From the NCBI RefSeq assembly GCF_009928425.1, contig NZ_JAABNS010000003.1, forward strand, positions 103,083 through 167,082: a stretch of DNA of 64,000 bases. The letters are read 5' to 3'. The stretch comes from Pseudarthrobacter sp. ATCC 49987. GTDB lineage: Bacteria > Actinomycetota > Actinomycetes > Actinomycetales > Micrococcaceae. The translations under genes were made by a program, and so were the position numbers. The notes beneath the pieces are model-generated. The model searched no databases. It saw only the letters and a list, made by a program, of their open reading frames with translations, and had not been told where the DNA came from. The number at the start of each line of letters is the position of its first letter. Within the stretch, counting starts at the first letter, position 1. This document shows, piece after piece, positions 1-8,157 of the stretch.

Positions 1-1340
1 GCCGAGCCGTGGGTTGGCGCTACCACCAAGGACTTCCTACTGGCCAGCAGGAGACGGGTCTGTACCAGCCGGGCGAAGCGGAAGGAGTGGGCGCGGATGG
101 TGGCGCGGGCACCCATCGACGCGACAATATCGCTGATGAGGTCCTGACTGACGTCTTCTGCGAGGTCGCGGGTGCTGATATCAGCCACCATGGTCCACCG
201 CTCGGCAATGGGCACCTCAGCGAACGACGGCCCCAACACCCACAGTGCCTGGGCTTCGCGGGGCTTGGAACGCAGCAGTCCCTGCGGCAGCCGCACGATG
301 GCACGCACCCGGCCGGTACGCAGAAGCCCCGACCGGAGCCCAGTGGCGCCGGCGGCCAGCGGCACATCACAGAGAACCCGGGCCGGGGCGATGATGACCG
401 CCCGCTGCTGATCGTCTATCTGCAGGACAAGATGCTCCACCGCCAAGAGGATCTGCGCCGCGTCCATTCCGGGTTCACCCGGGGACGGATACTGCGCCAC
501 ATGCACTACAGGTCCGTGGACGGCGAACTCTCCACTCGGATCGACACGGATCTGCCCGCCGTCGACACCGTGGACGCGCAGGCGGCGACGCACCAGGCGG
601 CCCGCGCCGCCGCCGTCGTCCGCCGTCAGAAAGGTGACGGGAGCACCTTCGCCGGCAGCGTTCGCAACGCCTATCAGAAGGTCGCTGCCGCCGCGTGTGG
701 AGTCGGCAAACACGGAGTTCCCGCCGAGCGTCGCGGCCAGTTCGACGACCGCAGCGGCCACCAGCCCCACGGTAGATTCGGTGAGGGCGGTCTCCGAGTG
801 CTCCCGCAGCCCCGCCCGGAACCTCGCGGCAAGCAGTTGCTCGAAGGCCGCGGCCGCGTTGTAGGCACTGTCCACCAGCCGGTCCGCGAACGCTGCCGTG
901 GAGGCGAGCGACGCGCCCTTGGCCTCCAGCTCCGAATAGAGGAACCAGTCATCGGGGTCGCATTCGTCCGCCAGATCCAGCAATTCAGCTGTGCTCAATG
1001 TCCCCAGCGCTCGGCCGGTCATTGCCTTAAGCGTCAGCAGGGCGGTCAGGGCGTCCAGCGTGGTTCCCTGGGCGCTGCCGTCTGCGGTGCCGGGCACCCG
1101 GGCGAAAGCGGCGGCGTCGCCCACGGCTTCCGGGTTGTTCCCCCGTCCCGTGGCCGCCAACCAGCCGGCGACCTGATCGGCGTCGAACAGGTCGCGGCCG
1201 CCTTCCAGCGCTGCGGGCTCGGGAAACGGACGAACCGACCCGGCGCTGCGTTTGCGCCACATCGACACGACCGGGCGCTGGACCTGCGCCAGGGCAGCCA
1301 CGTCCGAAAGGGTCATGCGCAGGGCATCTGCTTCATTCAT
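1..1340 (-). CDS. N6 DNA methylase-like protein with N-terminal HTH (3' end outside window)
   Basis: The minus-strand frame is open from an ATG at 1340 to the window edge, about 446 codons, with no stop. An AAGGAGG site lies 6 nt before the ATG. The N-terminus (MNEADALRMTLSDVAALAQV) resembles a DNA-binding helix-turn-helix, followed by a helical segment. Around residue 210 a segment ADSTRGGSDLL sits where N6-adenine methylases carry the SAM-binding DPACGSG-type motif I, but it is degenerate. A later LPQGLL segment resembles the C-lobe of HsdM-like methylases. It may be a methylase-fold protein with weak or no activity, or a BREX/type I-like subunit. The family is inferred from motif spacing; the C-terminus is unseen. 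Confidence 0.6.
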   Translation of the reverse strand, partial: MNEADALRMTLSDVAALAQVQRPVVSMWRKRSAGSVRPFPEPAALEGGRDLFDADQVAGWLAATGRGNNPEAVGDAAAFARVPGTADGSAQGTTLDALTALLTLKAMTGRALGTLSTAELLDLADECDPDDWFLYSELEAKGASLASTAAFADRLVDSAYNAAAAFEQLLAARFRAGLREHSETALTESTVGLVAAAVVELAATLGGNSVFADSTRGGSDLLIGVANAAGEGAPVTFLTADDGGGAGRLVRRRLRVHGVDGGQIRVDPSGEFAVHGPVVHVAQYPSPGEPGMDAAQILLAVEHLVLQIDDQQRAVIIAPARVLCDVPLAAGATGLRSGLLRTGRVRAIVRLPQGLLRSKPREAQALWVLGPSFAEVPIAERWTMVADISTRDLAEDVSQDLISDIVASMGARATIRAHSFRFARLVQTRLLLASRKSLVVAPTHGS

Positions 1341-1583
1341 TTTCCGCCTCCTTACGACGTCGACCCCCAGCCTAACCGGACGGGTGAATCCCTCCTTGGA
1401 AGTGCTGATAACCGGGGTTATCAGTGATCTTCGAATATTCCTATGCCGGGCCGCCGTAGTTTCGATTCTGCAGCTGCCAGGGAATTCTCCGAGCTGCGAC
1501 GGCGGCGGCGGCGGGGAACCACGCATTGGGGGATCGGTATCCTGCCGCCGTTCGGCAGCCACCCGAGATCAGAGGAAGAGAGC

Positions 1584-2243
1584 ATGTTGAACACCGAGAC
1601 GAACGAGCCAGCGGAAACACACCTCAAAGACGTGCTGCACGAAGGGAAGTCTCCTTCTGGCCAGGCAAAGCCGGCACAGAAGCGACGGATCTTCGCTGCC
1701 GTCGCCGTCCTCGCCCTGCTGGCCGGTGCCACCGCCATCGGCACCACGCTGCCGGATCCGAAATCCAGCGACGCCTACGCGGCGCTGGCGGCGGAGAAGG
1801 CATCCGTGGAGTCCGAGCGGGACTCGGCCGAGTCCAGCTATGCCTCGATGAAGTCCAAGTACGACACACTGCAGAACGGCATCGCCGCCCGTGAAGCCAA
1901 GCTGACTACTCGGGAGGCCGAGGTGGGTAAAGCCGATGCTGCTGTGAAGACAGCGGACGCCGCCGTCAAGGTTCGCGAGGATGCTGTCACTGGCGCTGAG
2001 AAGGCCAAAGCGGCCAACACCGTAGCGGACGGTACCTGGACTGTCGGGGCCGATATCGAACCGGGCACCTACCGCGCTGTCGAGGCCGTGGGTTCTTCCT
2101 GCTATTGGGGCATCTACCGGAGCGGCAGCAACGGCGGCGACATCATCGAGAACGACATTCCCGGTGGAGGGCGCCCTGTCGTGGCCCTCTCGGTCGGCCA
2201 GGACTTCAATTCAACCCGCTGCGGCAAATGGGAAAAGCAGTAA
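1584..2243 (+). CDS. Membrane-anchored coiled-coil protein with C-terminal extracellular domain
   Basis: 219 residues. The ATG at 1584 follows a GAGGAAGAG site; the open frame extends upstream to 1443 but has no better start. After a charged N-terminus one transmembrane helix lies at about residues 35-55 (FAAVAVLALLAGATAIGTTL). A long Ala/Glu/Lys-rich coiled coil follows at about 65-150. The C-terminal 70 residues (WTVGADIEPGTYRA, two Cys) match a small beta-rich domain common in actinobacterial exported proteins. Likely membrane-tethered with its head outside the cell. The next gene starts 43 bp downstream and also encodes an envelope protein. Function unknown. Confidence 0.8.
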   Translation: MLNTETNEPAETHLKDVLHEGKSPSGQAKPAQKRRIFAAVAVLALLAGATAIGTTLPDPKSSDAYAALAAEKASVESERDSAESSYASMKSKYDTLQNGIAAREAKLTTREAEVGKADAAVKTADAAVKVREDAVTGAEKAKAANTVADGTWTVGADIEPGTYRAVEAVGSSCYWGIYRSGSNGGDIIENDIPGGGRPVVALSVGQDFNSTRCGKWEKQ

Positions 2244-2286
2244 CTTCCGGCATTCCCATCATTCATTCACCCTAGGAAGGCACGAC

Positions 2287-2940
2287 ATGTCCCACGAGAA
2301 TTCCGAACAGCCCTTTGCAGGCGCGAATGCTGCGCCCCAGTCCCGTCCGTTCTTCAAGAAGAAGCGGATCCTCATCCCGGCAGGCGTCCTGGTGCTCGGC
2401 ATCGCCCTTGGCTCCTGCTCCGGTGGCACCACCAAGGCCAGTGATGTCAGCCCCGCCGCGGCGCCGGCCTCGACTGCCGCGGTAGCCTCCCCGGCCGTTA
2501 CTGCTGCTCCGGCAGTTGCCGCTCCGGCGCCGGCACCGACAGTTCCTGCCGGCCCGTCGATTGGTGCACCGTTCAGCGTCAAGATGGGCAACGGCGACAT
2601 CGCGAAGATCACGATCGTCTCTGCCGTGCGGACGGACGCTGTTTCCACGACGGCATTCGCCACCGCGGCGAAGAACGGCAGCTACTTGCTGCTGGACGTC
2701 CTCTGGGAAACAGAATCGGGTAGGACCAGCTCCAACCCGTTCTACTTCTCGGCCAAGGACGCTGATGGGCGCAAAGCCGATCTGAGCCTCTTCGCGGACA
2801 ACCAGCTTGGCTCCGGCGACGTTCTGCCGGGTGACAAGACTCGCGGATTCATTGCTTTCGATATTGCACCGGGTGCTTCGACCGTGATGATCTCCACCCC
2901 GCTGATGCAGGAAGCCGCACGGATCCAGATCCCCGGGTAA
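2287..2940 (+). CDS. Envelope lipoprotein-like protein with DUF4352-like domain
   Basis: 217 residues from the ATG at 2287, preceded by AGGAAGG. A basic cytoplasmic stretch ending KKKR leads into a hydrophobic helix at about residues 30-48, which ends LGSC, a plausible lipobox. An Ala/Pro/Val-rich linker follows at about 55-95. The C-terminal half has the beta-sandwich pattern of DUF4352/telomere-repeat-factor-like exported proteins (SYLLLDVLWETES, then a pattern ending in a hydrophobic strand). Probably anchored to the outer face of the membrane. It may share an operon with the coiled-coil protein upstream. Precise function unknown. Confidence 0.75.
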   Translation: MSHENSEQPFAGANAAPQSRPFFKKKRILIPAGVLVLGIALGSCSGGTTKASDVSPAAAPASTAAVASPAVTAAPAVAAPAPAPTVPAGPSIGAPFSVKMGNGDIAKITIVSAVRTDAVSTTAFATAAKNGSYLLLDVLWETESGRTSSNPFYFSAKDADGRKADLSLFADNQLGSGDVLPGDKTRGFIAFDIAPGASTVMISTPLMQEAARIQIPG

Positions 2941-2947
2941 ACCAGAC

Positions 2948-2981
2948 GGGACTGCTGAAGATTTGCTTCACGGAACGCCGC
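2948..2981. mobile_element. Solitary IS end, related to the terminal repeat of the local IS3 element
   Basis: Immediately after the DUF4352-like gene, GGGACTGCTGAAG followed by ATTTG matches 17 of the first 18 bases of the 1277-bp IS copies at 8536 and 39533. Homology then decays. No transposase and no partner end are visible nearby, so this looks like the scar of a related element at the edge of the ubiquitin-like module. The next 70 bp hold two copies of a GTG-GAAAA-CCGCC-type motif that may be the end of another IS. Confidence 0.45.
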
Positions 2982-3144
2982 CATGGAGCGATTAAATCCT
3001 CCAGGCCAACTGTGCGAAAACCGCCAAACCGAGCTGTGAAAAACCGCCATTCTCGGCTAACGGTCACACCCGCAGTGGTCGCCGAGTCAACGAGACGCGT
3101 CGCACGCCTGGGGTTTCGAGCCCCTTGCCGGGCGCGAACGACTT

Positions 3145-3177
3145 CCGCGGGTCGACCCATGACGAGTCGACCCGCGG
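3145..3177 (-). terminator. Hairpin downstream of the JAB-E1 gene
   Basis: A perfect 12-bp inverted repeat (CCGCGGGTCGAC, 9-nt loop) lies 10 bp beyond the stop codon of the minus-strand JAB-E1 gene. There is no clear U-run, so termination is inferred from position and stem strength. Confidence 0.5.
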
Positions 3178-3186
3178 CTGTGTCCC

Positions 3187-4665
3187 CTACTTGAGCCGGG
3201 AGATCGCGCGCTGCAGGATATCCTCCGCCGCCGCGAGGGCGCGAAGGCGGAAGGGGCTCTTCTTCGTCGCACGTTCGTAAACGATGGCCCGCCAATCTTC
3301 TCGGTGCTCGGCGATCGGGGTGCGGGTATCGCCGGCGGTGGTCGCGTTCTCGTAAGCACAGTAGGGGCCAGAGGTCGCGACGGAGTGCTCGAGTGTGTGC
3401 GTGGAGAGGACGTGACGCAGCGGCGCCGGGACGCCGCGGCCGCCCGGGTGGGCGGTGAGGCTGACGAACTGTGCCAGAAGGGCGGCGCTGACGCTCGCGG
3501 AGAGCGCGGCGACGTTCTGCCGGGAGGGAGCTTCACGGTGTGCTCCCGCGATGTATTCCGGGTCGTCCAGTAACCCCTGTTTGTCGAGGGGGATGTCGCC
3601 GATCACGAGCTGGCCGAGGCAGGCCATACACGGGCGTCCGGGAACAAGCGTGTGCGCGCGCCAGATGCCGTTTCGCATGCGGCCGTCCGGGAAGGTGTCG
3701 AGCGCAATACCGCCATCGATTACCGGAATGAGGTCGGTGTAGGCGAGTGCATTCAACACCGCTCGCGGCCAAGGGCGGTCGACGCAAGAGAAGATGACGT
3801 CGTAGTCGAGCGCCGCGCTAACGCCCACGGGGTCGGTGATGCTGACCTCGTGGTTATGAATCTCGAATGATTCCGCGGTCGCGGCAGATTTCATCAGGCG
3901 CGAGGCTACTTTGACCTTGGATCGACCGAGTGCGGCGTCGAGGCGGGTCGCACCGATCATGCGGTCCAGGTTCACCGTCTCGACGGCGTCATAGTCCATC
4001 ACGCCGACCGTCGCGAGGCCCGTCGCGGCGAGCCGCTGCGCGACGTCGAGGCCGACGCTGCCGCCACCGACGACGAGGACGCGCAGGCGCGCGATCGAGC
4101 TCTGAGTACGCTCGCCCCACGACGAGACCGTCCGCTGCTGTGAACGGGTGATGCTGGGGATTCGACGGATCTCGTTGTTCCAAGTGACAGCGAGCTTCGG
4201 AGATACCGATCGCACAGACTCCGCCCAGGTCGGTGCGCTCCGGTCGAACCAGAACCGGGCCGACCAGGAGGTATCGCGGCCGCCGAGCGTCATCCCGAGG
4301 AGTGGCATTTTCGTAATCCCGCGGGCGACGCGCTCGTACTCGGACTCCGTCTCCCAGTCCATGTCGCTGAGTAGCTGCCAGCCGCGAGAGCCCGGATGAG
4401 AGTGCAGCAATGCGAGTCCATGGCCGGCGGCGCGTGCCTCATTCGACGCGCGGAGCACGTACCCACTTGTGAACGAGGCGTTCCCATGCACGAGCCGCTC
4501 GCCCTCGCCGGGGAAAACCACCGACTTAATGAGCGCCGTCGTGCGTTCGACACCGGTGGAAAGGACGTACGTCGCGGCAAGCACGTCCTCCTGGCCGTCC
4601 TCGCGGATGAGGTGGTCACGCATGGCCGCTTCGACTTCACCAGTCATCGCTACGGAATACCGCAT
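3187..4665 (-). CDS. JAB/JAMM isopeptidase fused to ThiF/E1-like adenylyltransferase
   Basis: 492 residues from the ATG at 4665, one base after the E2-like gene's stop; the longer frame starting at 4803 overlaps that gene and was not used. Residues 1-150 are a JAB/Mov34 domain with a metal motif H88-x-H90 and S100-x-x-D103 (spacing two residues longer than the usual JAMM motif). Residues from about 190 form a ThiF/E1 Rossmann domain (VVGGGSVG, then a conserved acidic DYDAVE strand). FSCVDR supplies a candidate active-site Cys and a PCMAC pair may bind zinc. Family knowledge: E1 adenylates the Ubl C-terminus, and JAB trims Ubl tails or removes conjugates. Fusing both fits prokaryotic multi-ubiquitin operons. 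Cytoplasmic; role in defence inferred. Confidence 0.88.
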   Translation of the reverse strand: MRYSVAMTGEVEAAMRDHLIREDGQEDVLAATYVLSTGVERTTALIKSVVFPGEGERLVHGNASFTSGYVLRASNEARAAGHGLALLHSHPGSRGWQLLSDMDWETESEYERVARGITKMPLLGMTLGGRDTSWSARFWFDRSAPTWAESVRSVSPKLAVTWNNEIRRIPSITRSQQRTVSSWGERTQSSIARLRVLVVGGGSVGLDVAQRLAATGLATVGVMDYDAVETVNLDRMIGATRLDAALGRSKVKVASRLMKSAATAESFEIHNHEVSITDPVGVSAALDYDVIFSCVDRPWPRAVLNALAYTDLIPVIDGGIALDTFPDGRMRNGIWRAHTLVPGRPCMACLGQLVIGDIPLDKQGLLDDPEYIAGAHREAPSRQNVAALSASVSAALLAQFVSLTAHPGGRGVPAPLRHVLSTHTLEHSVATSGPYCAYENATTAGDTRTPIAEHREDWRAIVYERATKKSPFRLRALAAAEDILQRAISRLK

Positions 4666-4666
4666 G

Positions 4667-5047
4667 TCACGCCGCCTTCGGGATTGCGATCGAAATGAAG
4701 CCCCGCACGTGCCGGAGCCACGCGAGAGCCGGCGGCATCGACATGTCGGTGTAGCTGAAATCGCGGGAATGCCGCTTCCATCCAGGCTGGCAGTCGATGT
4801 CATCCATATTCGTCTCAGGGAACGCGACCGAGTCAGGGAGGTGGATCCAGTGCGGAGGGACCATCGGCCAGCTCTGCACCTCGGACACGCTGACGCCGGT
4901 CGTCATAGTCTGCCCGTTGAGGGCGCCACCTACCGCGACGACATCGTAGAGAATGCGGGGTCCGTCGGCCCGAGCAGTGGCACCCAGGGCAGTCATGTCA
5001 TTGATGAATTGTTGGGTCGGCCCGGTCAGGCCGATCTCATTGCTCAC
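4667..5047 (-). CDS. Prokaryotic E2-like conjugating enzyme (family E type)
   Basis: 126 residues. The GTG start at 5047 overlaps the Ubl gene's stop by 4 nt (GTGA), and the stop sits 1 nt before the E1 start, so the three genes are translationally coupled. The central segment PPHWIHLPDSVAF followed by DCQPGWKRHSRDF matches the prokaryotic E2 family E pattern, a PDx strand and then GW-x-HSR. The Cys in DCQPGW is the candidate thioester residue. Predicted role: accept the Ubl from the E1 and pass it to a target. The assignment rests on motif recognition and on its place between a Ubl and an E1. Confidence 0.75.
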   Translation of the reverse strand: MSNEIGLTGPTQQFINDMTALGATARADGPRILYDVVAVGGALNGQTMTTGVSVSEVQSWPMVPPHWIHLPDSVAFPETNMDDIDCQPGWKRHSRDFSYTDMSMPPALAWLRHVRGFISIAIPKAA

Positions 5048-5481
5048 GCGACCCCTCCGACATGCTTGGCGGTGACGAACTCGTCCCCGTTCTCAATCCT
5101 CACGATCTGCTCGTCACGGAACGCCTCCGTGCCGCCTGCGGGCATGATGCGGGCGAGGTCGTAGCCGGCCGGGTCGACTCCGGCGAGGCGGAGCAGCGCG
5201 GCGGCGGTCTGGTCGTCGTCGTAGCTGCTTTGCGGCTCGCCGTCGATGGTGAAGCGAAGCCTCTGGCGGGAGACGAACCGATCACCGTCCTTCAGGTTGA
5301 TGATCTGGCCGTCGCGGATCTTCTCCTCGACGCCGTTTTTCTTGACGAGGAAGAGGTCGGAGATCTTCGGGTCGCGTCCAGCGAGGCGCAGCAGCGCTGC
5401 GGCCTCCTGGTCGTCATCCCGGGTGGTGAATGCCTTGCCGTCGATAAAAATCTGCTGAGAGGTGGTTGTGTGGGGGGCCAT
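5044..5481 (-). CDS. Multi-ubiquitin protein: two tandem ubiquitin-like domains
   Basis: 145 residues with a strong GGAAGGAGG site before the ATG at 5481. It contains two copies of one beta-grasp unit, about residues 8-70 and 76-140. Each has an FxIDG strand, a DDDQxAAALLRLAG helix, a central L/A strand and a final ENGDEFV or KDGDRFV strand. The chain ends KHVGGVA, so a Gly-Gly lies two residues from the C-terminus, as in Ubl precursors needing trimming; the JAB domain encoded downstream could do this. No Gly-Gly separates the two repeats, so it would be conjugated as a two-domain unit. First gene of the three-gene operon. Confidence 0.88.
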   Translation of the reverse strand: MAPHTTTSQQIFIDGKAFTTRDDDQEAAALLRLAGRDPKISDLFLVKKNGVEEKIRDGQIINLKDGDRFVSRQRLRFTIDGEPQSSYDDDQTAAALLRLAGVDPAGYDLARIMPAGGTEAFRDEQIVRIENGDEFVTAKHVGGVA

Positions 5482-5528
5482 CGGGCCCTCCTTCCTTGTA
5501 GCGTGTCGCTCCTACTTCCGGCTGGAAG

Positions 5529-5593
5529 CAGGTAGCATATACCTGTCGGGTAAATCCGACTTTACCATAAGTTACGTTTACCAAAGAGGTAAA
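5529..5593. promoter_or_regulatory. Three tandem inverted repeats upstream of the Ubl operon
   Basis: Three perfect inverted repeats lie in the AT-richer 65 bp before the Ubl gene: CAGGTA-N5-TACCTG (5529-5545), GGTAAA-N6-TTTACC (5549-5566) and TTTACC-N5-GGTAAA (5577-5593). They share a GGTA/TACC core and look like an operator array, probably for an HTH repressor such as the HTH-ImmA protein encoded at 5961. Confidence 0.6.
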
Positions 5594-5811
5594 GCTTGCA
5601 ACTCGCGTGGATAACTCCTCAGCTTGAGGGCGCTTGCGTCTCGGGAGCGCACCTGCGCGCTGTCGCGGATGGTCAGGTAGCGGCGGCTGAAGACCTCCTG
5701 CACGTCGTCGCGCACGCCCCACAGCTCGAAAACCTCGTGACGTTTCAGAGCGTCCGCGTAGGCGTCAAGGCAGGGAATCTGACTCTCTCGATCGAGGAGG
5801 TTGAGATGCAT
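5578..5811 (-). CDS. Small hypothetical protein or gene remnant
   Basis: 77 codons from ATG 5811. Third positions are strongly G/C on this strand and not on the opposite one, so I prefer it to the competing plus-strand frame at 5596-5949. The in-frame open stretch continues about 12 codons before the ATG with plausible protein sequence, so it may be the tail of a broken gene. No ribosome site is convincing and no family is recognised. Its stop overlaps the last inverted repeat upstream of the Ubl operon. Confidence 0.4.
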   Translation of the reverse strand: MHLNLLDRESQIPCLDAYADALKRHEVFELWGVRDDVQEVFSRRYLTIRDSAQVRSRDASALKLRSYPRELQALPLW

Positions 5812-5960
5812 GTACGTCCGCTCAGTTCCGATGGGGTTCCGCGAGCTGTCTTAAATCGGTCAGCATTGCCCGATCACGCTTCTTCGCAAGCGCTACTCGT
5901 CCAGGACTTCCACATTCGCGGCCGGTCGATCCTCCGGCCCGCGATCTGAATCGAGACTCC

Positions 5961-7070
5961 ATGACCACTTACATCGCCACAGACACGCAGTTCGACTTCG
6001 CACCCCGGCCCGGTCGCCTGCTGCAACGCGAGCTCGACGCTCGCGCGATCAGCCAAGCGCAACTCGCCGCCCGTACCGGGCTCAGTACTAAGCACATCAA
6101 CCTCGTCATCAAGGGAACGGCCCCGCTATCTCCCGATGTCGCCGTCACTCTGGAACAAATTCTCGGGACTTCCGCCGAGACCTGGCTCCACCTGGAGGCA
6201 GCACACCAGGCACACGAGGCTCGAATCGAGAGGCGCAACGCTCTCGCTGGATTCGTAGACTGGGCGAGTACCTTCCCCCGCCAGTTACTCATCGACCGCA
6301 AAGTAATAGACAGGGCAGATTCCGGCCCCGATCTCGCGGCAAAACTTCTTGCTTTCTTCTCGGTGGCGTCTCCTAACGCGTTCGCGAAAACCTGGCTTGA
6401 GCCGCAGGCGTCCTATAAGCGAAGTCAGATCCATTCCATCGATCCGAACCTGACGGCTCTCTGGCTGCGGTTATCGGAACTGCACGCGGGCGATCTCATC
6501 GCAGAGGCCCCGACGTACGATTCTGCAAAGTTGCAAGCAGCGGCCGCCCTACTTCCTAAGCTCACCGTCCACGACGACGTAGGGAGAGCATTCACAAAAG
6601 CGCAAGAACTTTTGCTCGGCGCCGGTGTCGTTCTGGTATTTGTCCCAGAAATTCCGAACACTCGAATTAGCGGTGTATCACGCTGGATAAACGGAACGCC
6701 AATGATCGCGGTGACGAGTCGATACAAGGCTCTCGACAGCTTGTGGTTCACGCTTCTGCACGAAATCGCGCACGTACTTCTTCACCCGAAAAGAAGCACG
6801 TTCATTGATGTTGATGGGTTCAAGGCTGACGACGACGCGGACGCACAAGAAACGGCCGCCAATGCCTTCGCGCAAGACCATCTCATTCCGCCGGCCTACA
6901 GGGCACAACTTGCAGCAACGACGACGGTAAAGGGAATCGTCTCCCTTGCTAATGTGCTCGGTGTTTCCCCCAGTCTGGTTGCGGGTCAGTGGGCGTTCCG
7001 GACCAAGACCTGGGGCGGGCCGATCGCAAAGCTGCGGAAGAAATTCGATCTCGCGGACTTGCTCGCGTAG
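5961..7070 (+). CDS. HTH-XRE / ImmA-IrrE metallopeptidase fusion (HigA-like)
   Basis: 369 residues. Residues 10-75 form an XRE helix-turn-helix of the HigA type (SQAQLAARTGLSTKHINLVI). The C-terminal half holds a DUF955/ImmA zinc-peptidase motif, HEIAHVLLH at about residue 266, with an acidic third-ligand region later. Such proteins repress their own and neighbouring promoters and can be relieved by stress; some cleave repressors. It diverges from the Ubl operon across the inverted-repeat array. The 5.9-8.1 kb stretch is less GC-rich than its flanks, suggesting separate acquisition. Confidence 0.85.
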   Translation: MTTYIATDTQFDFAPRPGRLLQRELDARAISQAQLAARTGLSTKHINLVIKGTAPLSPDVAVTLEQILGTSAETWLHLEAAHQAHEARIERRNALAGFVDWASTFPRQLLIDRKVIDRADSGPDLAAKLLAFFSVASPNAFAKTWLEPQASYKRSQIHSIDPNLTALWLRLSELHAGDLIAEAPTYDSAKLQAAAALLPKLTVHDDVGRAFTKAQELLLGAGVVLVFVPEIPNTRISGVSRWINGTPMIAVTSRYKALDSLWFTLLHEIAHVLLHPKRSTFIDVDGFKADDDADAQETAANAFAQDHLIPPAYRAQLAATTTVKGIVSLANVLGVSPSLVAGQWAFRTKTWGGPIAKLRKKFDLADLLA

Positions 7071-7114
7071 GACTCAAACTATTGTTTCTCGGCCCGGTCT
7101 GGAAGCATGCGGGT

Positions 7115-8119
7115 ATGAAAATAATCTCGTTCTTCAACCATAAGGGTGGAGTCGGCAAGACGACGATGCTCTTCAACACCGCTGTAGAGATGGGTATTCT
7201 CGGCAAGCGCATACTAATGGTCGACTTCGACGCACAGGCAAACCTCACGGCCATCTCACTGGAGGATGAAAAGCTCGAGGAGATTTTTGCGGTCGGGGCT
7301 GACGGTCTGACGGTTGCACATGCCTTTGCTCCACTAGTGAGCGGTGCAGGCGATGTTTTTGCCCCCGAGGCTCAAATGGTACGCGAGGGTCAAGTATGGC
7401 TAGCAGCTGGAGACCTGAAGCTTTCGGAGTTTGAATCGATTCTTCCGAGCGCCTGGACGGAAGCGCTTGCTGGCAACGAACGTGGCTTCCGAGTCACTAG
7501 CGCCCCATACAGGCTTATCAAAGAACTTGCTGAGACAGTCAACGCAGACTATGTCTTCGTTGATCTTGGACCCAACGTGGGCGCTCTGAACCGTGCGGTG
7601 ATTCTGGCAAGTGACTACCTCATAATTCCCATGGCATCCGATCTTTTCTCAATCCGGGCTCTGCCGAGTGTTGGTGGGAGTCTGGATACTTGGGTTAAGC
7701 AGTGGAGGACCGCCAAGTCGGTGTCTCCTACTCTTAGCTTTAAGATCCCCACTGGTCTCCCCAAAATCCTTGGGTACGTTTCTCAGCAGTTCAACGTATA
7801 CAGAGGAGAAGCAACCATGGCTTTTTCGAAGTGGATCGATCAGATGCCGAGCGAAATGAAAACTGGGCTGTTTGCGCCGCTCTCAGCACATGACGACGGG
7901 CGAGGCGAAACACTTGCAGACCCTGCGCAGAAACTAGGCGCGAGCATAGGGGACCTTAAAAACTTCCACAGTTTGGTTCCTCATGCCCAAACTCTGCGCA
8001 AAGCAATTTTTGAACTTCGCACCGATGAGATTGTTCGTGGGGCGCAGGTTACGAGGGCCCGGCAGAGTGAAGAGCAGTTCCGCGAACTTTGCGAGAATAT
8101 TATTGTTCGCGCTCTCTAG
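7115..8119 (+). CDS. ParA/MinD-like P-loop ATPase, stand-alone
   Basis: 334 residues from ATG 7115, 44 bp after the HTH-ImmA gene. The N-terminus NHKGGVGKTT is a deviant Walker A, LMVDFDAQANLT is Walker A', and VFVDLGPNVG is Walker B. Unlike the plasmid's partition ParA at 60521, it has no adjacent ParB and carries a longer C-terminal domain (about 130 residues, ending in a helix rich in Arg/Glu). Such orphan ParA-like ATPases are found in defence or mobile islands. The substrate is unknown, and co-transcription with the HTH-ImmA gene is inferred. Confidence 0.8.
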   Translation: MKIISFFNHKGGVGKTTMLFNTAVEMGILGKRILMVDFDAQANLTAISLEDEKLEEIFAVGADGLTVAHAFAPLVSGAGDVFAPEAQMVREGQVWLAAGDLKLSEFESILPSAWTEALAGNERGFRVTSAPYRLIKELAETVNADYVFVDLGPNVGALNRAVILASDYLIIPMASDLFSIRALPSVGGSLDTWVKQWRTAKSVSPTLSFKIPTGLPKILGYVSQQFNVYRGEATMAFSKWIDQMPSEMKTGLFAPLSAHDDGRGETLADPAQKLGASIGDLKNFHSLVPHAQTLRKAIFELRTDEIVRGAQVTRARQSEEQFRELCENIIVRAL

Positions 8120-8157
8120 ATACCTGGTTTAGAGCAACACCGCTATGCAATCTGAAC

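Noticed and set aside
9..1427. 472-codon plus-strand frame at the left edge
   Set aside because: It is antisense to the methylase-like gene, which has a proper ribosome site; the plus translation is Arg/Gly/Gln-rich shadow sequence.
3105..3135. tRNA-like T-arm (GGGGTTTCGAGCCCC)
   Set aside because: No acceptor, D or anticodon arms can be built around it.
5596..5949. Plus-strand frame that could be a HigB-type toxin before the HTH-ImmA gene
   Set aside because: Translation lacks RelE/HigB features and third positions favour the minus strand.
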